64,000 nt of DNA from assembly GCF_000220835.1 (NCBI RefSeq), contig NZ_GL985606.1, positions 2,200,330-2,264,329 on the forward strand, given 5' to 3'. Position numbers and translations under genes: made by a program. Of this stretch, positions 9,722-21,426 are shown in pieces. The notes below the pieces were generated by a model. That model was not told where the DNA came from, ran no database searches, and saw only the letters and a list, made by a program, of their open reading frames with translations. The stretch comes from Actinomyces sp. oral taxon 448 str. F0400 (GTDB lineage: Bacteria > Actinomycetota > Actinomycetes > Actinomycetales > Actinomycetaceae). The number at the start of each line of letters is the position of its first letter. Position 1 is the stretch's first letter.

Positions 9722-10923
9722 CAGAAACCGCCGGCGTCCTCGCCGAAGGCGGAGATGTCCAGCTCGGCGGCGTTCTTCTTGGTGCGCTTCCTGGCCTTCT
9801 TGACGGCGCCCTTGGCGGCCGCGTCCTTCTCCTTGACATCAGCCTTGGCATCGGCCCTGGAGTCGGCCCCCGCCTGCGCCGCAGCATCCGCAGCCCCCTC
9901 CCGGGCCCTGCGCCCGGGCTCACCGATGCCGAGAGCTGCCAGGATCTTGTTCTCGATCTCGTCAGCGAGCTCGGGATTGTCCTTCAGGAAGGTCCGGGCG
10001 TTCTCCTTGCCCTGGCCGAGCTGGTCGCTGCCGTAGGTGTACCAGGCCCCCGACTTGCGGACGACGCCGCCCTCCACGCCGAGATCCAGCAGACCGCCCT
10101 CCCGGGAGATCCCCTGACCGTAGAGGATGTCGAACTCGGCCTGCTTGAACGGCGGAGCCATCTTGTTCTTGACGACCTTGGCCTTGGTGCGGTTTCCCAC
10201 AGGCTGGTCCCCGTCCTTGAGAGTCTGGGTGCGGCGGACATCGATGCGCACTGAGGCGTAGAACTTCAAGGCCTTGCCCCCGGTGGTGGTCTCCGGATTG
10301 CCGAAGAACACACCGATCTTCTCTCGCAACTGGTTGATGAAGATGGCGGTGGTGCCGGTGGCCGAGAGGGCCCCGGTGATCTTGCGCAGCGCCTGGCTCA
10401 TGAGACGGGCCTGCAGACCCACATGGGAATCGCCCATCTCGCCCTCGATCTCCGCCTTGGGAACGAGTGCGGCGACGGAGTCGACGACGATGATGTCCAG
10501 GCCCCCCGAGCGGATGAGCATGTCGGTGATCTCGAGGGCCTGCTCACCGGTGTCCGGCTGGGAGACGAGGAGGTTGTCGGTATCAACCCCCAGAGCCTTG
10601 GCGTAGACGGGGTCGAGCGCGTGCTCGGCGTCGATGAAGGCGGCATTCCCCCCGGCCTTCTGGGCGCTGGCCACGGCGTGGAGCGCAACGGTCGTCTTAC
10701 CCGAGGACTCGGGCCCGTAGATCTCGACGACGCGCCCGCGGGGCAGGCCCCCGATCCCCAGGGCGACGTCGAGGGCGGTCGAACCGGTGGGGATGACGGC
10801 CACGGGCGGACGCGTGTCATCTCCCAATCGCATGACGGAGCCCTTACCGAAGGACTTGTCGATCTGGGAGAGCGCGGTGGCCAGGGCCTTGGAGCGGTCC
10901 TGGGTCTGGGTGACGGCTGGCAT
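9721..10923 (-). CDS. recA: Recombinase RecA
   Basis: 400-residue RecA: ATP-dependent strand exchange and LexA co-protease. Walker [10 protein letters not shown] at about residues 71-79, the [18 protein letters not shown] loop-1 region, and [29 protein letters not shown] around loop 2 are all intact, with no intein. The tail after residue 330 is Ala/Lys/Asp-rich and longer than in E. coli. The ATG at 10923 has GAGGT 6 bases before it and gives the standard N-terminus; upstream in-frame codons to 11046 are not part of the gene. A perfect SOS box lies 185 bases upstream. Confidence 0.98.
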   Translation of the reverse strand: MPAVTQTQDRSKALATALSQIDKSFGKGSVMRLGDDTRPPVAVIPTGSTALDVALGIGGLPRGRVVEIYGPESSGKTTVALHAVASAQKAGGNAAFIDAEHALDPVYAKALGVDTDNLLVSQPDTGEQALEITDMLIRSGGLDIIVVDSVAALVPKAEIEGEMGDSHVGLQARLMSQALRKITGALSATGTTAIFINQLREKIGVFFGNPETTTGGKALKFYASVRIDVRRTQTLKDGDQPVGNRTKAKVVKNKMAPPFKQAEFDILYGQGISREGGLLDLGVEGGVVRKSGAWYTYGSDQLGQGKENARTFLKDNPELADEIENKILAALGIGEPGRRAREGAADAAAQAGADSRADAKADVKEKDAAAKGAVKKARKRTKKNAAELDISAFGEDAGGF

Positions 10924-11107
10924 TGGACTACCTCGGTCTCGGTTCTCGGGCGGCTCGACGCCGCGGCGGTCAGGACTGGCCCTGTAGCGAAGTCCCCTCT
11001 CCGGGGCTCGCGAACGACGGTATGCCGGACCACTGACATGTTTCACCGCGCACGACCGGGCCCTGTGGACGCCAGGAGCGCGAACGTCGTCTGTGGAGCA
11101 CTGTAGC

Positions 11108-11121
11108 CGAACACGTGTTCG
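11108..11121. promoter_or_regulatory. LexA (SOS) box upstream of recA
   Basis: Perfect 14-base palindrome CGAACACGTGTTCG, matching the actinobacterial/Bacillus-type SOS consensus CGAAC-N4-GTTCG. It is 185 bases before the recA start on the same transcription unit, where LexA would repress recA-recX until DNA damage. Confidence 0.85.
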
Positions 11122-11642
11122 AGTCCCAGTCGTCCCGCCGGCGTGTCCGCCCTGCAGGGCCGCTACCGTCCGAGGCGTTCATGGGCCCGGTGCGCAACTC
11201 ATCGCCAAGGCTCTCAGCGTCGGCCGGTCAAGCCTGCGCATGCCCCCCGGAGCGCTCGAGCTCGGCTTGACGCTCGATCGCGGCGCGCAGATCGGCGGCG
11301 TCGCGCGCATGCCGGTAAACGTCGAGGCGGCAAGTCCCGATCCTGGCGGACGATCGTCAGGGCCCGCGAGTCGACCTCGTCGGCGAGAACGACGGCCCGC
11401 AGGACGACCCTGTCGCGAGAGCCCGGAAAGGCCGTCCCAACTGGCCCGTCGGGGTCAACGAATCCCTCGCTCATGCGCGCCCCTCGCCCAAGCCGCGGAC
11501 GTGACGGGCAGGAGCCGTGTAAGCCGGTCCCGGCTGCTTGAACGTGGGGTAGTGGCGGGCCTCCTCGACCACGAGGAGATGCCCGCCTCATGAGTCAGCC
11601 CCGTCATACTGACGTGACGGTGCATAACATTTTGGCAGGGCC
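11122..11642. other. recA upstream spacer, otherwise featureless
   Basis: The roughly 520 bases between the SOS box and DUF3046 hold only the frameshifted reading frame at 11228-11474. I see no intact gene, RNA or repeat in the remainder. Confidence 0.5.
11228..11474 (-). pseudogene. Small gene with probable 1-base frameshift, unknown function
   Basis: Starting at ATG 11474, the frame reads MSEGFVDPDGPVGTAFPGSR and continues with good codon bias to ALTIVRQDR near 11340. Quality then jumps to the next frame, which reads TCRLDVYRHARDAADLRAAI and stops at 11228. Dropping one base in the GGG near 11336-11341 joins both into one protein of about 82 residues. So either the gene is broken, the base is a sequence error, or these are unrelated ORF scraps. 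It sits between DUF3046 and the SOS box. I recognise no family. Confidence 0.4.
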
Positions 11643-11873
11643 TCACGACCGCGGGCGCCTGCGCGCATCCTCCCGGAAGACCCAGCGATCGGCATCGCCG
11701 ACCTGCGTCTCATCGCACAGAGCCTGCCAAACCTCCCGAGGCGGAATCCCGGCGTCCAGCGCCTCGACGCAGGTGGACCGCAAGCCCGGCAGCACAAGAT
11801 CCTGAGCGAGGGACCGCCCGTAAGCCGAGCCATACACGGTCTCCACGGCCCTCCAGAACTCGGAGTGCTTCAT
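11643..11873 (-). CDS. DUF3046 family protein
   Basis: 76-residue protein beginning MKHSEFWRAVETVYGSAYGRSLAQDLVL. It matches the DUF3046 pattern of an aromatic N-terminal helix, a central leucine-rich part and VWQALCDETQV. The function of this actinobacterial family is unknown; members regularly lie beside recA, as here. Two ATGs are tandem (11876 and 11873); the second is chosen because GAGGAG then has a workable 5-base spacing. The gene follows a hairpin at 11929-11964, so it probably starts its own transcript. Confidence 0.85.
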   Translation of the reverse strand: MKHSEFWRAVETVYGSAYGRSLAQDLVLPGLRSTCVEALDAGIPPREVWQALCDETQVGDADRWVFREDARRRPRS

Positions 11874-11928
11874 CATGACTCCTCATCGACGACGGACGCG
11901 GCACGGGTCATAGGCCACCGACGCAGAA

Positions 11929-11964
11929 CTGTCTCCGGTACCGCAGGAGCGGCACCGGAGACAG
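11929..11964 (-). terminator. Strong hairpin between clgR-like gene and DUF3046
   Basis: An 11-base-pair perfect stem (CTGTCTCCGGT with ACCGGAGACAG), loop of 14, begins 32 bases after the end of the clgR-like gene. There is no U-tract, as is common in high-GC genomes. Probable terminator of the pgsA-cinA-clgR unit. Confidence 0.6.
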
Positions 11965-11995
11965 GATCGAACGAGCCGAGCCCTCCCGGTGGCCT

Positions 11996-12421
11996 TCAGC
12001 GCAGGGTCACACCCTGCTGGCGCACCAGCTCGTCGGGGACGGTGTCTGGAATGGTCACGCCCTCGGTCACGGCGATGCGGTCGGAGACCTCGCGCAGAAC
12101 CGCGGAGAGCGGGGCGTCAAGAGCCTGGCAGATGGAGGCGAGCAGCTCGGAGGAGGCCTCTTTCTGACCTCGCTCGACCTCCGAGAGATAGCCGAGTGAG
12201 ACCCGGGCCTGGCCGGAGACCTCGCGCAGAGTACGGCCCTGATGCTGACGCACTGAGCGCAGGACCTCGCCGATCTCCCGGCGCAGAAGGACGTTCTCGT
12301 GCTTGCCGGCGGTGTTGCCGTCCACAGCCGTGCCGTACCCTGCCGTGGCAGCCGAACGCATTGGCGCGCGCCCGTTCGGACGTGCGGATCGGGTGGTGCG
12401 GGGGTGAGTCGCGTTGTTCAT
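11996..12421 (-). CDS. clgR: ClgR-like XRE-family transcriptional regulator
   Basis: Helix-turn-helix regulator. The core from about residue 50, [20 protein letters not shown] then [20 protein letters not shown] and [20 protein letters not shown], is the near-invariant signature of actinobacterial ClgR, which activates clp protease and some stress and DNA-repair genes. Position after pgsA-cinA and before recA is also typical. The start is uncertain: ATG 12421 gives 141 residues with a basic, unconserved leader of about 45, and ATG 12361 gives 121; neither has a good ribosome-binding site. Confidence 0.85.
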   Translation of the reverse strand: MNNATHPRTTRSARPNGRAPMRSAATAGYGTAVDGNTAGKHENVLLRREIGEVLRSVRQHQGRTLREVSGQARVSLGYLSEVERGQKEASSELLASICQALDAPLSAVLREVSDRIAVTEGVTIPDTVPDELVRQQGVTLR

Positions 12422-12564
12422 CGTGAGACACAACCATTCACTGCGGAGTTTCATTCCCGCCTCTGAGAGGCAGCCTCTCGTCGGCGATGGCCTCATCAAA
12501 GCCGAGGAGTCTGGGAAGAACCTGAATATCCGATTCGGCCCGCCCATGAGGGCCTGGAGCAGAT

Positions 12565-13086
12565 TTAGGACCCGGCGGCGTCGAGCAGCGCCACAGCCAG
12601 GGCGAGGACCGCCGTCGTCGCCCCGTCGCGCACCTGCGTGCGGTCCCCGTCCAGGTGGAGCTCGCGTGAGACTGTCCCCCACGGCGAGGCAACCGCCACG
12701 TGCACTGTCCCTGCACGCCGGCCGTCGGCGGGGCCCGGACCCGCCACCCCCGTGGTCGCTAGCCCCAGGTCCGCACCCAGAAGCGCCGCGACGCCATTGG
12801 CCATCTGCTTGGCCACCTCGCCGTCCACCGGCCCGGTGAGCTCCAGACGACGCACATCGACCCCGAGAATCTCGGCCTTGATGCGGGTGGCGTAGGCGAC
12901 CACGCCACCGACGACGACCGTCGACGCCCCCGGAACGCTCACGAGGACGGAGGAGACCTCCCCGCCCGTGAGGGACTCGGCCACCGCTACGCTCAGGCCG
13001 CGCTCCTCGGCGCTGGACAGGAGGTAGCGGGCCGCCTCCACGAGGGTCGAGGCAGTGGGGGGTCCCGCGCCATCGACCGGGCTCAC
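12565..13086 (-). CDS. cinA: CinA C-terminal domain protein (PncC-type nicotinamide-nucleotide amidase)
   Basis: 173-residue stand-alone CinA_C domain, which in characterised PncC enzymes deamidates NMN to nicotinate mononucleotide. Motifs: [22 protein letters not shown] (catalytic Ser region), [19 protein letters not shown] and [13 protein letters not shown]. The N-terminal MoeA-like half of full-length CinA is absent, as is usual for this branch. The start is GTG 13086, overlapping the pgsA stop as GTGA with GGAAGAGGA upstream, so it is coupled to pgsA. The next gene, the clgR-like regulator, is 143 bases downstream; that spacer contains a 13-base GCCTC/GAGGC repeat at about 12459-12471. 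Confidence 0.9.
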   Translation of the reverse strand: MSPVDGAGPPTASTLVEAARYLLSSAEERGLSVAVAESLTGGEVSSVLVSVPGASTVVVGGVVAYATRIKAEILGVDVRRLELTGPVDGEVAKQMANGVAALLGADLGLATTGVAGPGPADGRRAGTVHVAVASPWGTVSRELHLDGDRTQVRDGATTAVLALAVALLDAAGS

Positions 13087-13748
13087 CGGAAGTCCTCTTC
13101 CGGGGGACCCTGACGCCAGATGCGCCAGGCACTCACCGCGTAGTCGACGCCGGTGACCACGGTGACGATCAGGGCGCCGGCGATGACGAGGCGAGCGAGC
13201 ACGGTGAGCGCGCCGGCCGCCGCGCCCGGCACGAGGACATCCCACGGCGTCAGCAGACCGATGATACCCACGATCTGCAATGCCGTTTTGAGCTTGCCGC
13301 CGCGGGAGGCCGCTATGACCGCGCGCCGCAGCATGACCAGGCGCAGCAGGGTGATACCCAGCTCACGGACGATGATGACGATGGTGACCCACCACCACAG
13401 ATGTCCCGCTACCGACAGCAGCACGAAGGCCGACAGCGTCAGGGCCTTGTCCGCAATGGGATCGGCGATCTTGCCGAAACTCGTGACCAGGCCCCGCGAA
13501 CGGGCCAGCTGACCGTCGAGCCGGTCGGTCAGAGCGGCACCGATGAAAACGGCGGTGGCCATCAGTCTCACGTCCCCGCCCTGCCCCAGCATGAGCTGGA
13601 CGAAGACCGGCACCAGGACCAGCCGCACAATAGTGAGGATGTTGGCGATGTTGAGCAGCGGCGCCGGACCCGGCTCCGACGGACCTGTCGAGGCCGGGGG
13701 CCGGGCGGGGACGTCCCCGTGGTCCGGGTGCGTCGGGGTGGCATTCAT
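13083..13748 (-). CDS. pgsA: CDP-diacylglycerol-glycerol-3-phosphate 3-phosphatidyltransferase
   Basis: 221-residue membrane enzyme of the CDP-alcohol phosphatidyltransferase family, making phosphatidylglycerophosphate. The full signature D-x2-D-G-x2-A-R-x8-G-x3-D-x3-D is present (begins DRLDGQLAR at about residue 92), with several TM helices. The first 40 residues are a Pro-rich cytosolic extension. In other actinobacteria the homologue beside clgR is sometimes called pgsA3 and may use another alcohol acceptor, so substrate identity is not certain. It faces away from the CapA-like gene. Confidence 0.9.
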   Translation of the reverse strand: MNATPTHPDHGDVPARPPASTGPSEPGPAPLLNIANILTIVRLVLVPVFVQLMLGQGGDVRLMATAVFIGAALTDRLDGQLARSRGLVTSFGKIADPIADKALTLSAFVLLSVAGHLWWWVTIVIIVRELGITLLRLVMLRRAVIAASRGGKLKTALQIVGIIGLLTPWDVLVPGAAAGALTVLARLVIAGALIVTVVTGVDYAVSAWRIWRQGPPEEDFR

Positions 13749-13873
13749 CAGCCCCAGCCTAGCGGCGCCGGAGGCTCGTGCCGATCAGGCCCGGCCCGCC
13801 GATCCCCCGGCCCCGGCCGGAGACATTCCGCTCTCCTCTCCTCACGACGGCGTTGGGCCTCTAGCCTGGTGAA

Positions 13874-15184
13874 ATGTCCGCACGTCACAGGGCCGAGCCC
13901 GTCATACGCACCCGCCTCCACCGGCAGCGAGGACGCGTCGCGCTGATAGCGAGCGTCGTCGTCCTCATCCTGGCGGGCGCCGCCGGGGCCCTCATCGTCA
14001 GCGGGCGGGGTGGCTCCCCCGCCTCGTCACCAACGCCGAAGGCCATCGGGACGACGCCGGAGACGCCCGAAGCGGCGCCGGATGCCACCGGTCCGCCCGA
14101 CGCGCACCTGACCATCGGGTACGGCGGCGACGTGCTCATGCACACATCCGTCATGGGGGACACCGAGAACGGACAGGGTGACATCGCCCCGCTCACCTCA
14201 GCGGCCGACCCCTGGACCGGCGGAGCGGACCTGGCCCTGTGCGGTATGGAGGTCCCCATCTCCCCCACCGGTGTCGCCTCGGGCTATCCGGCCTTCGGCA
14301 CGCTGCCGGGCGTGGTCACGGCCCTGGCGGACACCGGCTGGGACGGGTGCGCGACCGCCTCCAACCACGCCTGGGACCAGGGACTCGATGGCGTGATCGC
14401 CACGGCCGACACCCTCCAGGCAGCCGATCTGGGTTGGAGCGGAACCAACCGCACGCAGGCGGAGGCGGAGGCTCCCTATCAGATCTATGAGCTCACGCGC
14501 GCCGGACGCACGGTCAGGGTCGCCCAGCTCTCCAGCACCTACGGTCTCAACGGCTCGACCGCCGATCCGTCCTGGTCGGTCAACATCAACGACGTCGAGT
14601 GGGCCGCCCAGCAGGCGCGCGCCGCGCGCGAGGCGGGGGCCGATATCGTCGTCCTCCACTCTCAGATCGGCGAGGAGTACACGCCCGATCCGGTCGCCGC
14701 CCAGACCGAGTACGCCCGCGCCATCGCGGCCACCGGTGAGATCGACGTCCTATTCGGAGCGCACCCGCATGTGCCCCAGTCCAGTGACCTGCTCGATGGA
14801 GGCCCGGACGGGGCGGGCATGTGGGTGTCGTACTCGGCCGGCAACTTCATCTCCAACCAGTCGATCGACCAGGGCACCGTTCTGGCCGGCGTCGGCACCT
14901 TCGTGTGGGTCGACGTCACCGTCGACCAGGGAGCCGACGGAGCCGACGACGCGCATGTGGACTCCCTGCACTGGCACCCCTTCACCGTGGACAACGACGG
15001 AGGCCACCGCCTAATCGATCTGGCCGCGGCCCGGGCGGGCGACGTGCCCGCCGGCTGCACGCTGAGCGCGGAGGAGATCTCCGAACGATGGCGGGCGGTC
15101 ACGACCAACCTCGGCATGGAGACCTACTCCGAGGATGCGCCCGCCATGACCGGGCCCGAGCCGGCCGTCCTGCCGCGCGGCTGA
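13874..15184 (+). CDS. CapA-family protein (PGA_cap metallophosphatase-like fold)
   Basis: 436-residue protein with one N-terminal TM anchor (about residues 22-44), a Pro/Thr/Ala linker to about residue 75, then a CapA domain outside the membrane. Family motifs: IGYGGDVLMHTS, LCGMEVPIS, ATASNHAWDQG, VLHSQIGEEY, LFGAHPHVPQ and YSAGNFISNQ. These Asp/Asn/His residues correspond to the metal site of calcineurin-like phosphoesterases. CapA takes part in poly-gamma-glutamate export in Bacillus, but no capB or capC is nearby, so a cell-wall or polymer-related hydrolase is as likely. It is convergent with ftsK; 68 bases separate their ends. Confidence 0.83.
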   Translation: MSARHRAEPVIRTRLHRQRGRVALIASVVVLILAGAAGALIVSGRGGSPASSPTPKAIGTTPETPEAAPDATGPPDAHLTIGYGGDVLMHTSVMGDTENGQGDIAPLTSAADPWTGGADLALCGMEVPISPTGVASGYPAFGTLPGVVTALADTGWDGCATASNHAWDQGLDGVIATADTLQAADLGWSGTNRTQAEAEAPYQIYELTRAGRTVRVAQLSSTYGLNGSTADPSWSVNINDVEWAAQQARAAREAGADIVVLHSQIGEEYTPDPVAAQTEYARAIAATGEIDVLFGAHPHVPQSSDLLDGGPDGAGMWVSYSAGNFISNQSIDQGTVLAGVGTFVWVDVTVDQGADGADDAHVDSLHWHPFTVDNDGGHRLIDLAAARAGDVPAGCTLSAEEISERWRAVTTNLGMETYSEDAPAMTGPEPAVLPRG

Positions 15185-15252
15185 GAACCCGGGCCGAAAG
15201 CGGCGACCCGTCGGGCGCCGTGCGGGAGGGCGCCACGACGAGCGCGGGCGAA

Positions 15253-18123
15253 TTACCAGGAGGCGCCGCGACCCGTCAGGCTCCAGGCGTCCTCACCGGC
15301 GTCCGACGAATCCTCCCCGGCGCAGACGTCCTTCCGCGGCTCCCGAATCGGCGTGCCGCCGGCCTCCGGGGAGCCGGTGCCCTGATGGTCGCGTCGGTCC
15401 GAGACGGACGCAGCGGGCGTCGACCGATGGTCGGTCGCGTCGGTCGCGTCGGCCGGCTCCCCGTGGGCGGGCTCGCCACCGGGTGCTGCGCCGTCGCCCT
15501 TGATCCAGGCCAGCGTCTCCTCGAGCTGCTCGGGGGCGACCAGGACGTCGCGGGCCTTGGAGCCCTCGGAGGGGCCGACGACCTCGCGGGACTCCAGGAG
15601 GTCCATGAGCCGACCGGCCTTGGCGAAGCCGACGCGCAGCTTGCGCTGGAGCATGGAGGTCGAGCCGAACTGGCTGGAGATGATGAGTTCGGCGGCCTGC
15701 AGCAGCAGGTCCATATCGTCGCCGATCTCCTCATCGATCTGCTTTTTGACCTCCGGGACGATAACGTCCTCACGGTAGTCGGGTTCGAGCTGGTGTTTGA
15801 CGTGCTCGACAACGGCACGGATCTCGGACTCGTCGACCCATGAGCCCTGCACGCGCACGGGCGCCGACGTGCCGGGCCCCAGGTAGAGGGCATCGCCCTG
15901 GCCGGTGAGGGTCTCGGCGCCGTTCTGATCCAGAATGACGCGCGAGTCCAGCTGGGAGGCGGTGGCGAAAGCCAGGCGCGAGGGCACATTGGACTTGATC
16001 AGCCCCGTGACCACGGAGGCCACCGGGCGCTGGGTGGCCAGGACCAGGTGGATCCCGGCGGCGCGGGCCAGCTGGGTGATGCGCTGGATGGAGGCCTCGA
16101 CGTCCTTGGGCGCGGTCATCATGAGATCGGCGAGCTCATCGACGACGATCAGCAAGTAGGGGTAGGGCGAGATGGTGCGCTGCGAGCCGGGCGGAGGCTC
16201 GATCCGCCCCGCGCGCACCGCTCGGTTGAAATCATCGATGTGCTTGAACCCGAAAGCGGCCAGGTCGTCGTAGCGGGCGTCCATCTCGCGCACGACCCAC
16301 TCCAGGGCCTCCGCCGCCTTCTTGGGGCTGGTGATGATGGGGGTGATCAGGTGGGGAATGCCCTCGTAGATCGTCAGCTCCACGCGCTTGGGGTCGACCA
16401 GGACCATGCGGACCTCCTCGGGGGTGGCTCGCATCATGATGGAGGTGATCATGGAGTTGACGAAGGAAGATTTGCCGGATCCGGTCTGTCCGGCGACGAG
16501 CATGTGGGGGGTCTTGGCGAGGTTGGTCACCACGTAGTCCCCTTCGACGTTCTTACCCAGACCCACCACCAGTGGGTGCGTCTGCTTCTTGGCGGCGCCC
16601 GAGCGCAGGACGTCGCCGAGCTTGACCATCTCGCGGTCGGAGTTGGGGATCTCCACGCCGATGGCGCTCTTGCCGGGGATGGGGGTCAGCAGCCGGATCT
16701 CGTCGCTGCCCACCGCGTAGGCGATGTTCTTCTCCTGGCCCGTCACGCGGGAGACGTTGACGCCGCGTCCCAGGTGGACCTCATAGCGGGTGACCTGCGG
16801 GCCCCGGGTGTAGCCGGTGACCGTGGCATCGACCCTGAACTCAGTGAAGACGTCCTGAAGCTTCTCGACGATCGCGTCGTTGGCCTCGGTGCGCGTGGCA
16901 TGACCGGGCCCCGGTTCCAGCAGGCTCTCGTCGGGCAGAGAGTAGGTCGTGCCGTCGGGCAGGGCCATCGCCGTCATCTCCACCATGCCGAGCTCGTCGG
17001 CCAGGTCCGGCCCGGACGCCTGCGCCCTGGTCTCCTTAGTGACGGCGTCTGGCTCGGCGGGAGGGACGGGGCGCGTGCCTCGGGCGTCCGCCGCACCGGT
17101 ACGGGCGGAGCGGTCGGGGGGCACGGACGGAGGCGCCGCCGACCGATCGGCCTGCGCGAGGGAATCAGTGGTCGGGTCGGCCAGCGGATCGTCCAGCACG
17201 GAGGTCGTCATCTCATCGCGCGAGGCGTTGAAGGAGCCGGCGGCGACGGCGGTATCATCAGTGCCATCAATGGACGGCTGGATCGTCGTGTCGGCATTCG
17301 CCATGCTCGACCGCATCGAGCGCTTACGGCGTCCGCTTCCCCGCGGTCGCTTCTTCTCGGTCTCCAGGGCGGAGCGGAACGGCTCGTCGCCGTCGTAGGC
17401 GTCCGGGCCACCCGCATCGTCGGAGGCGTCGTCCTGCGTTCCGCCACCCGACGCGGTACGGCGCATCCGACCAAGCACACGCGTGGCGAGCGTGTCTTCC
17501 GGCGAGCCCCCGGACCGTCCGGAGGCGGTGCGGCGCTCGGCGAGCTGCTCGCGCAGGTCGGCGATGGTGCGTCCGGAGATCACCAGGGCCGAGAAGACGA
17601 TGAGCAGGATGAACAAGATGATGGCGCCCACCGATGAGAAAAGCACGACCAGGGGGTAGCCGACAACCCAGCCGAGCAGCCCTCCCGCCTCCTCCAGCGG
17701 AGCCACGCCGTAGGACAGGGAGGGGTTGCCCGAACCCACCTGGACGATGCCCGTCACACCCGTGAGCACGCCCAGCGCCCCCACGCTGATACGGGCGTGG
17801 ACCGCCCCCAGGCGGCGAACCCTCAGCATGGCGATGCCCAGCGCCCCCAGCAGAAGGGGGACGACGATGCCCAAGGCGCCAACGGGGCCGGCGGCCAGGT
17901 GGTGCAGCAGTCCGCCGGCGGCGCCGGAGACGCCGAACCACTCGCGCAGGCCGGTGACGACGGCCAGGGCGAGGACGACGAAGGCCCATCCGGTGCGCCG
18001 GTAACGGCCCGCCGAGCCTGCGGAGGGTGAGGACTCGGGCGGTTGGGCGGGCTGCTTCGAGGCGCGTGCGCGCGAACCGCGCGAACCGGAGCGTGCGGGG
18101 GTCGAAGCGGGACGAGTGGCCAT
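15253..18123 (-). CDS. ftsK: DNA translocase FtsK/SpoIIIE
   Basis: 956-residue septal DNA pump that moves chromosome termini and activates dimer resolution. Order: basic N-terminus, 4-5 TM helices (about 45-190), an acidic and low-complexity linker (about 200-430), the alpha/beta motor with Walker [14 protein letters not shown] and Walker [14 protein letters not shown], and a C-terminal gamma winged helix ([20 protein letters not shown] then [18 protein letters not shown]) that reads KOPS-like sites. After gamma comes a tail of about 80 residues rich in Gly, Asp and Thr, not typical of the family. Upstream lie the PfkB kinase and rnj on the same strand. Confidence 0.96.
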   Translation of the reverse strand: MATRPASTPARSGSRGSRARASKQPAQPPESSPSAGSAGRYRRTGWAFVVLALAVVTGLREWFGVSGAAGGLLHHLAAGPVGALGIVVPLLLGALGIAMLRVRRLGAVHARISVGALGVLTGVTGIVQVGSGNPSLSYGVAPLEEAGGLLGWVVGYPLVVLFSSVGAIILFILLIVFSALVISGRTIADLREQLAERRTASGRSGGSPEDTLATRVLGRMRRTASGGGTQDDASDDAGGPDAYDGDEPFRSALETEKKRPRGSGRRKRSMRSSMANADTTIQPSIDGTDDTAVAAGSFNASRDEMTTSVLDDPLADPTTDSLAQADRSAAPPSVPPDRSARTGAADARGTRPVPPAEPDAVTKETRAQASGPDLADELGMVEMTAMALPDGTTYSLPDESLLEPGPGHATRTEANDAIVEKLQDVFTEFRVDATVTGYTRGPQVTRYEVHLGRGVNVSRVTGQEKNIAYAVGSDEIRLLTPIPGKSAIGVEIPNSDREMVKLGDVLRSGAAKKQTHPLVVGLGKNVEGDYVVTNLAKTPHMLVAGQTGSGKSSFVNSMITSIMMRATPEEVRMVLVDPKRVELTIYEGIPHLITPIITSPKKAAEALEWVVREMDARYDDLAAFGFKHIDDFNRAVRAGRIEPPPGSQRTISPYPYLLIVVDELADLMMTAPKDVEASIQRITQLARAAGIHLVLATQRPVASVVTGLIKSNVPSRLAFATASQLDSRVILDQNGAETLTGQGDALYLGPGTSAPVRVQGSWVDESEIRAVVEHVKHQLEPDYREDVIVPEVKKQIDEEIGDDMDLLLQAAELIISSQFGSTSMLQRKLRVGFAKAGRLMDLLESREVVGPSEGSKARDVLVAPEQLEETLAWIKGDGAAPGGEPAHGEPADATDATDHRSTPAASVSDRRDHQGTGSPEAGGTPIREPRKDVCAGEDSSDAGEDAWSLTGRGASW

Positions 18124-18194
18124 GGTGCCTGAGACGTTATCGGGCCGACGGCGGCCCGGCCGCCCGCCACGCCGCTGAGATCATCATGTGTGCG

Positions 18195-19139
18195 TCACTG
18201 CGGGTCCGGCCGGTCCCGACAGGATCCGCAGCCGAGCAGGGCGTCGATCTCGTCGCGTCGCGGTGAGCGCGCCGGGCCCAGACGGCTGACGGCCTCGGCC
18301 GCGGCGGCGTTGGCACGGCGAGCGGCGGCGACGACGTCGAGGCCGTCCATGAGTCCGGCCACCAGCACTCCCGTGTGGGTGTCGCCGGCTCCGGTCGTGT
18401 CCAGAACGTCCCGGACGAACCCGGGCACTTCGATGCGGTCGCCGTGAGCGGGCCACAGGACGCATCCGTGCACGCCGGTGCGCCGCACGATGAGCGCCTC
18501 GGGGGCGGCCCGGCGCATGGCCTCCGGACTGCCCAGACGCGCCGAGAGCTGCGTGATCTCCAGGTGATTGCCGGTCAGCAGGTCGGTGCGGCGCAAGAGC
18601 GTTTCGACGATGGACTCCGGGATCTCCGGCTCGACGGGGCCGAGATCGGCGACCAGCCCGACGCCGGGGGGAAGGGCGAGGAGCCACTCGGCGAGGGCTT
18701 CGCGGGAGGTGGGGTGCGCCAGGTCGTAACCGGTGGTGTGAACCCAGTCGCCCGGCCTGAGTTCGAGACGGTCGAGCTCGTCGCGCTGCGGCTCGGCCTC
18801 GACCCCCTCGGTGGTGATGAAGGTGCGTCGTCCGGAGGGCTCGATGAGGGTGGTGCACGTTCCGATGTCACCGACGAGCTCCTCGACGACGAGCTCGACG
18901 CCGTCGAGCATCATGGCCTCGCGCACCTGGGCGGAATTCGGACCGGTGCCCAGGGTGGCGGCCAGGGCGGCGGGCACGCCCTGGCGGGCGACCGCCGAGA
19001 CGACCGTGTAGCCGCCGCCGACGGTGGGACCGGAGGAGGTGGCTGTGACAGCACCGCCGGGCGCGGGCACACGGCCGACGTGGAGCGGAAGGTCGATTAG
19101 GACGCTCCCGGTGGCGATGAAGCAGGACGGACGACGCAT
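18195..19139 (-). CDS. PfkB-family carbohydrate kinase
   Basis: 314-residue ribokinase-fold sugar kinase. The C-terminal signature VLDTTGAGDTHTGVLVAGL carries the catalytic Asp and anion hole; the N-terminal TVGGGYTVVSAVARQG is the substrate-binding Gly motif, with Gly-Gly-Gly-Tyr instead of the usual GGxxxN. The sugar cannot be predicted. The start is ambiguous: ATG 19139 gives the standard N-terminus, while GTG 19154 and TTG 19172 lie in frame upstream, the last overlapping the rnj stop. In either case it is coupled closely to rnj. Confidence 0.85.
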   Translation of the reverse strand: MRRPSCFIATGSVLIDLPLHVGRVPAPGGAVTATSSGPTVGGGYTVVSAVARQGVPAALAATLGTGPNSAQVREAMMLDGVELVVEELVGDIGTCTTLIEPSGRRTFITTEGVEAEPQRDELDRLELRPGDWVHTTGYDLAHPTSREALAEWLLALPPGVGLVADLGPVEPEIPESIVETLLRRTDLLTGNHLEITQLSARLGSPEAMRRAAPEALIVRRTGVHGCVLWPAHGDRIEVPGFVRDVLDTTGAGDTHTGVLVAGLMDGLDVVAAARRANAAAAEAVSRLGPARSPRRDEIDALLGCGSCRDRPDPQ

Positions 19140-19161
19140 GTTCGGCGGGCTCACACCCTCA

Positions 19162-20847
<1,686 letters not shown>

Positions 20848-20982
20848 GGCAGGCAGTCTAGATGAGTGGAACCGGAGGACGATGCGCCTGGGGTCGCGCC
20901 GGTTCCGGTGCCCGCCCGCGGTTCCGTGCCGGCGCGCCACCGCGTCATCGAGCGGGGCGCGCACTGAAGGCGGCTCATAACG

Positions 20983-21012
20983 AGCGCCCGACCGGGGAAA
21001 CGGTCGGGCGCT
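20983..21012 (-). terminator. Terminator of the Gln-Glu-Glu tRNA operon
   Basis: Perfect 11-base-pair stem (AGCGCCCGACC with GGTCGGGCGCT) and 8-base loop, 14 bases beyond the 3' end of the last tRNA-Glu. It separates the tRNA transcript from rnj. Confidence 0.8.
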
Positions 21013-21025
21013 GTGAAACGGGCGG

Positions 21026-21098
21026 TACCCCGTACCGGATTTGAACCGGTGCTGCCGCCGTGAGAGGGCGGTGTCCTGGGCCGCTAGACGAACGGGGC
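21026..21098 (-). tRNA. tRNA-Glu(CTC), copy 2
   Basis: 73 bases forming a complete cloverleaf: acceptor GCCCCGT/ACGGGGT with a G1-U72 pair, anticodon CTC in the loop CCTCTCAC, and T-arm ACCGGTTCAAATCCGGT. No CCA encoded. Identical to the copy at 21133-21205. Confidence 0.95.
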
Positions 21099-21132
21099 GC
21101 TGATCAGGCGGGACGGATGACCTCCTGACTCG

Positions 21133-21205
21133 TACCCCGTACCGGATTTGAACCGGTGCTGCCGCCGTGAGAGGGCGGTGTCCTGGGCCGCTAGACGAAC
21201 GGGGC
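21133..21205 (-). tRNA. tRNA-Glu(CTC), copy 1
   Basis: Identical in sequence to the copy at 21026-21098, with 34 bases between them; a recent tandem duplication or gene conversion. Anticodon CTC, no encoded CCA. Confidence 0.95.
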
Positions 21206-21283
21206 GCAGTGCATTTCACTTGTGATGAGGGAAATCCGTCACCGGCACGAACAGACGGCCGGCGGAGATCCCCCGCTCTCCGC

Positions 21284-21354
21284 TGGGGTACCAGGACTCG
21301 AACCTAGAATGGCTGAACCAGAATCAGCTGTGTTGCCAATTACACCATACCCCA
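21284..21354 (-). tRNA. tRNA-Gln(CTG)
   Basis: Acceptor TGGGGTA/TACCCCA, anticodon stem GCTGA/TCAGC around TTCTGGT gives anticodon CTG; T-arm with GGTTCGAGTCC. First gene of the Gln-Glu-Glu operon. The weak first pair is typical of tRNA-Gln. Confidence 0.94.
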
Positions 21355-21397
21355 ATGACGGTGCGCATCAGGGACGGGCCCCGACGCAGTGAAGAGT

Positions 21398-21426
21398 AAT
21401 CTACACGCACGCTCCCCCACCGACAA
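21398..21426 (-). promoter_or_regulatory. Promoter of the tRNA operon
   Basis: On the minus strand TTGTCG and TAGATT are separated by exactly 17 bases, and the -10 element is about 44 bases before the tRNA-Gln 5' end. Good match to the main-sigma consensus. Confidence 0.6.

Noticed and set aside
12459-12471. GCCTC/GAGGC repeat before the clgR-like gene as a ClgR operator
   Set aside because: Spacing and bases do not match the known CGC-N5-GCG type site.
12422-13132. Long open frame upstream of the clgR-like HTH
   Set aside because: It overlaps cinA out of frame and has unnatural composition; it is a high-GC artefact.
20848-21219. N-terminal extension of RNase J through the tRNA genes
   Set aside because: It would translate two tRNAs and a terminator; GTG 20847 gives the normal protein.
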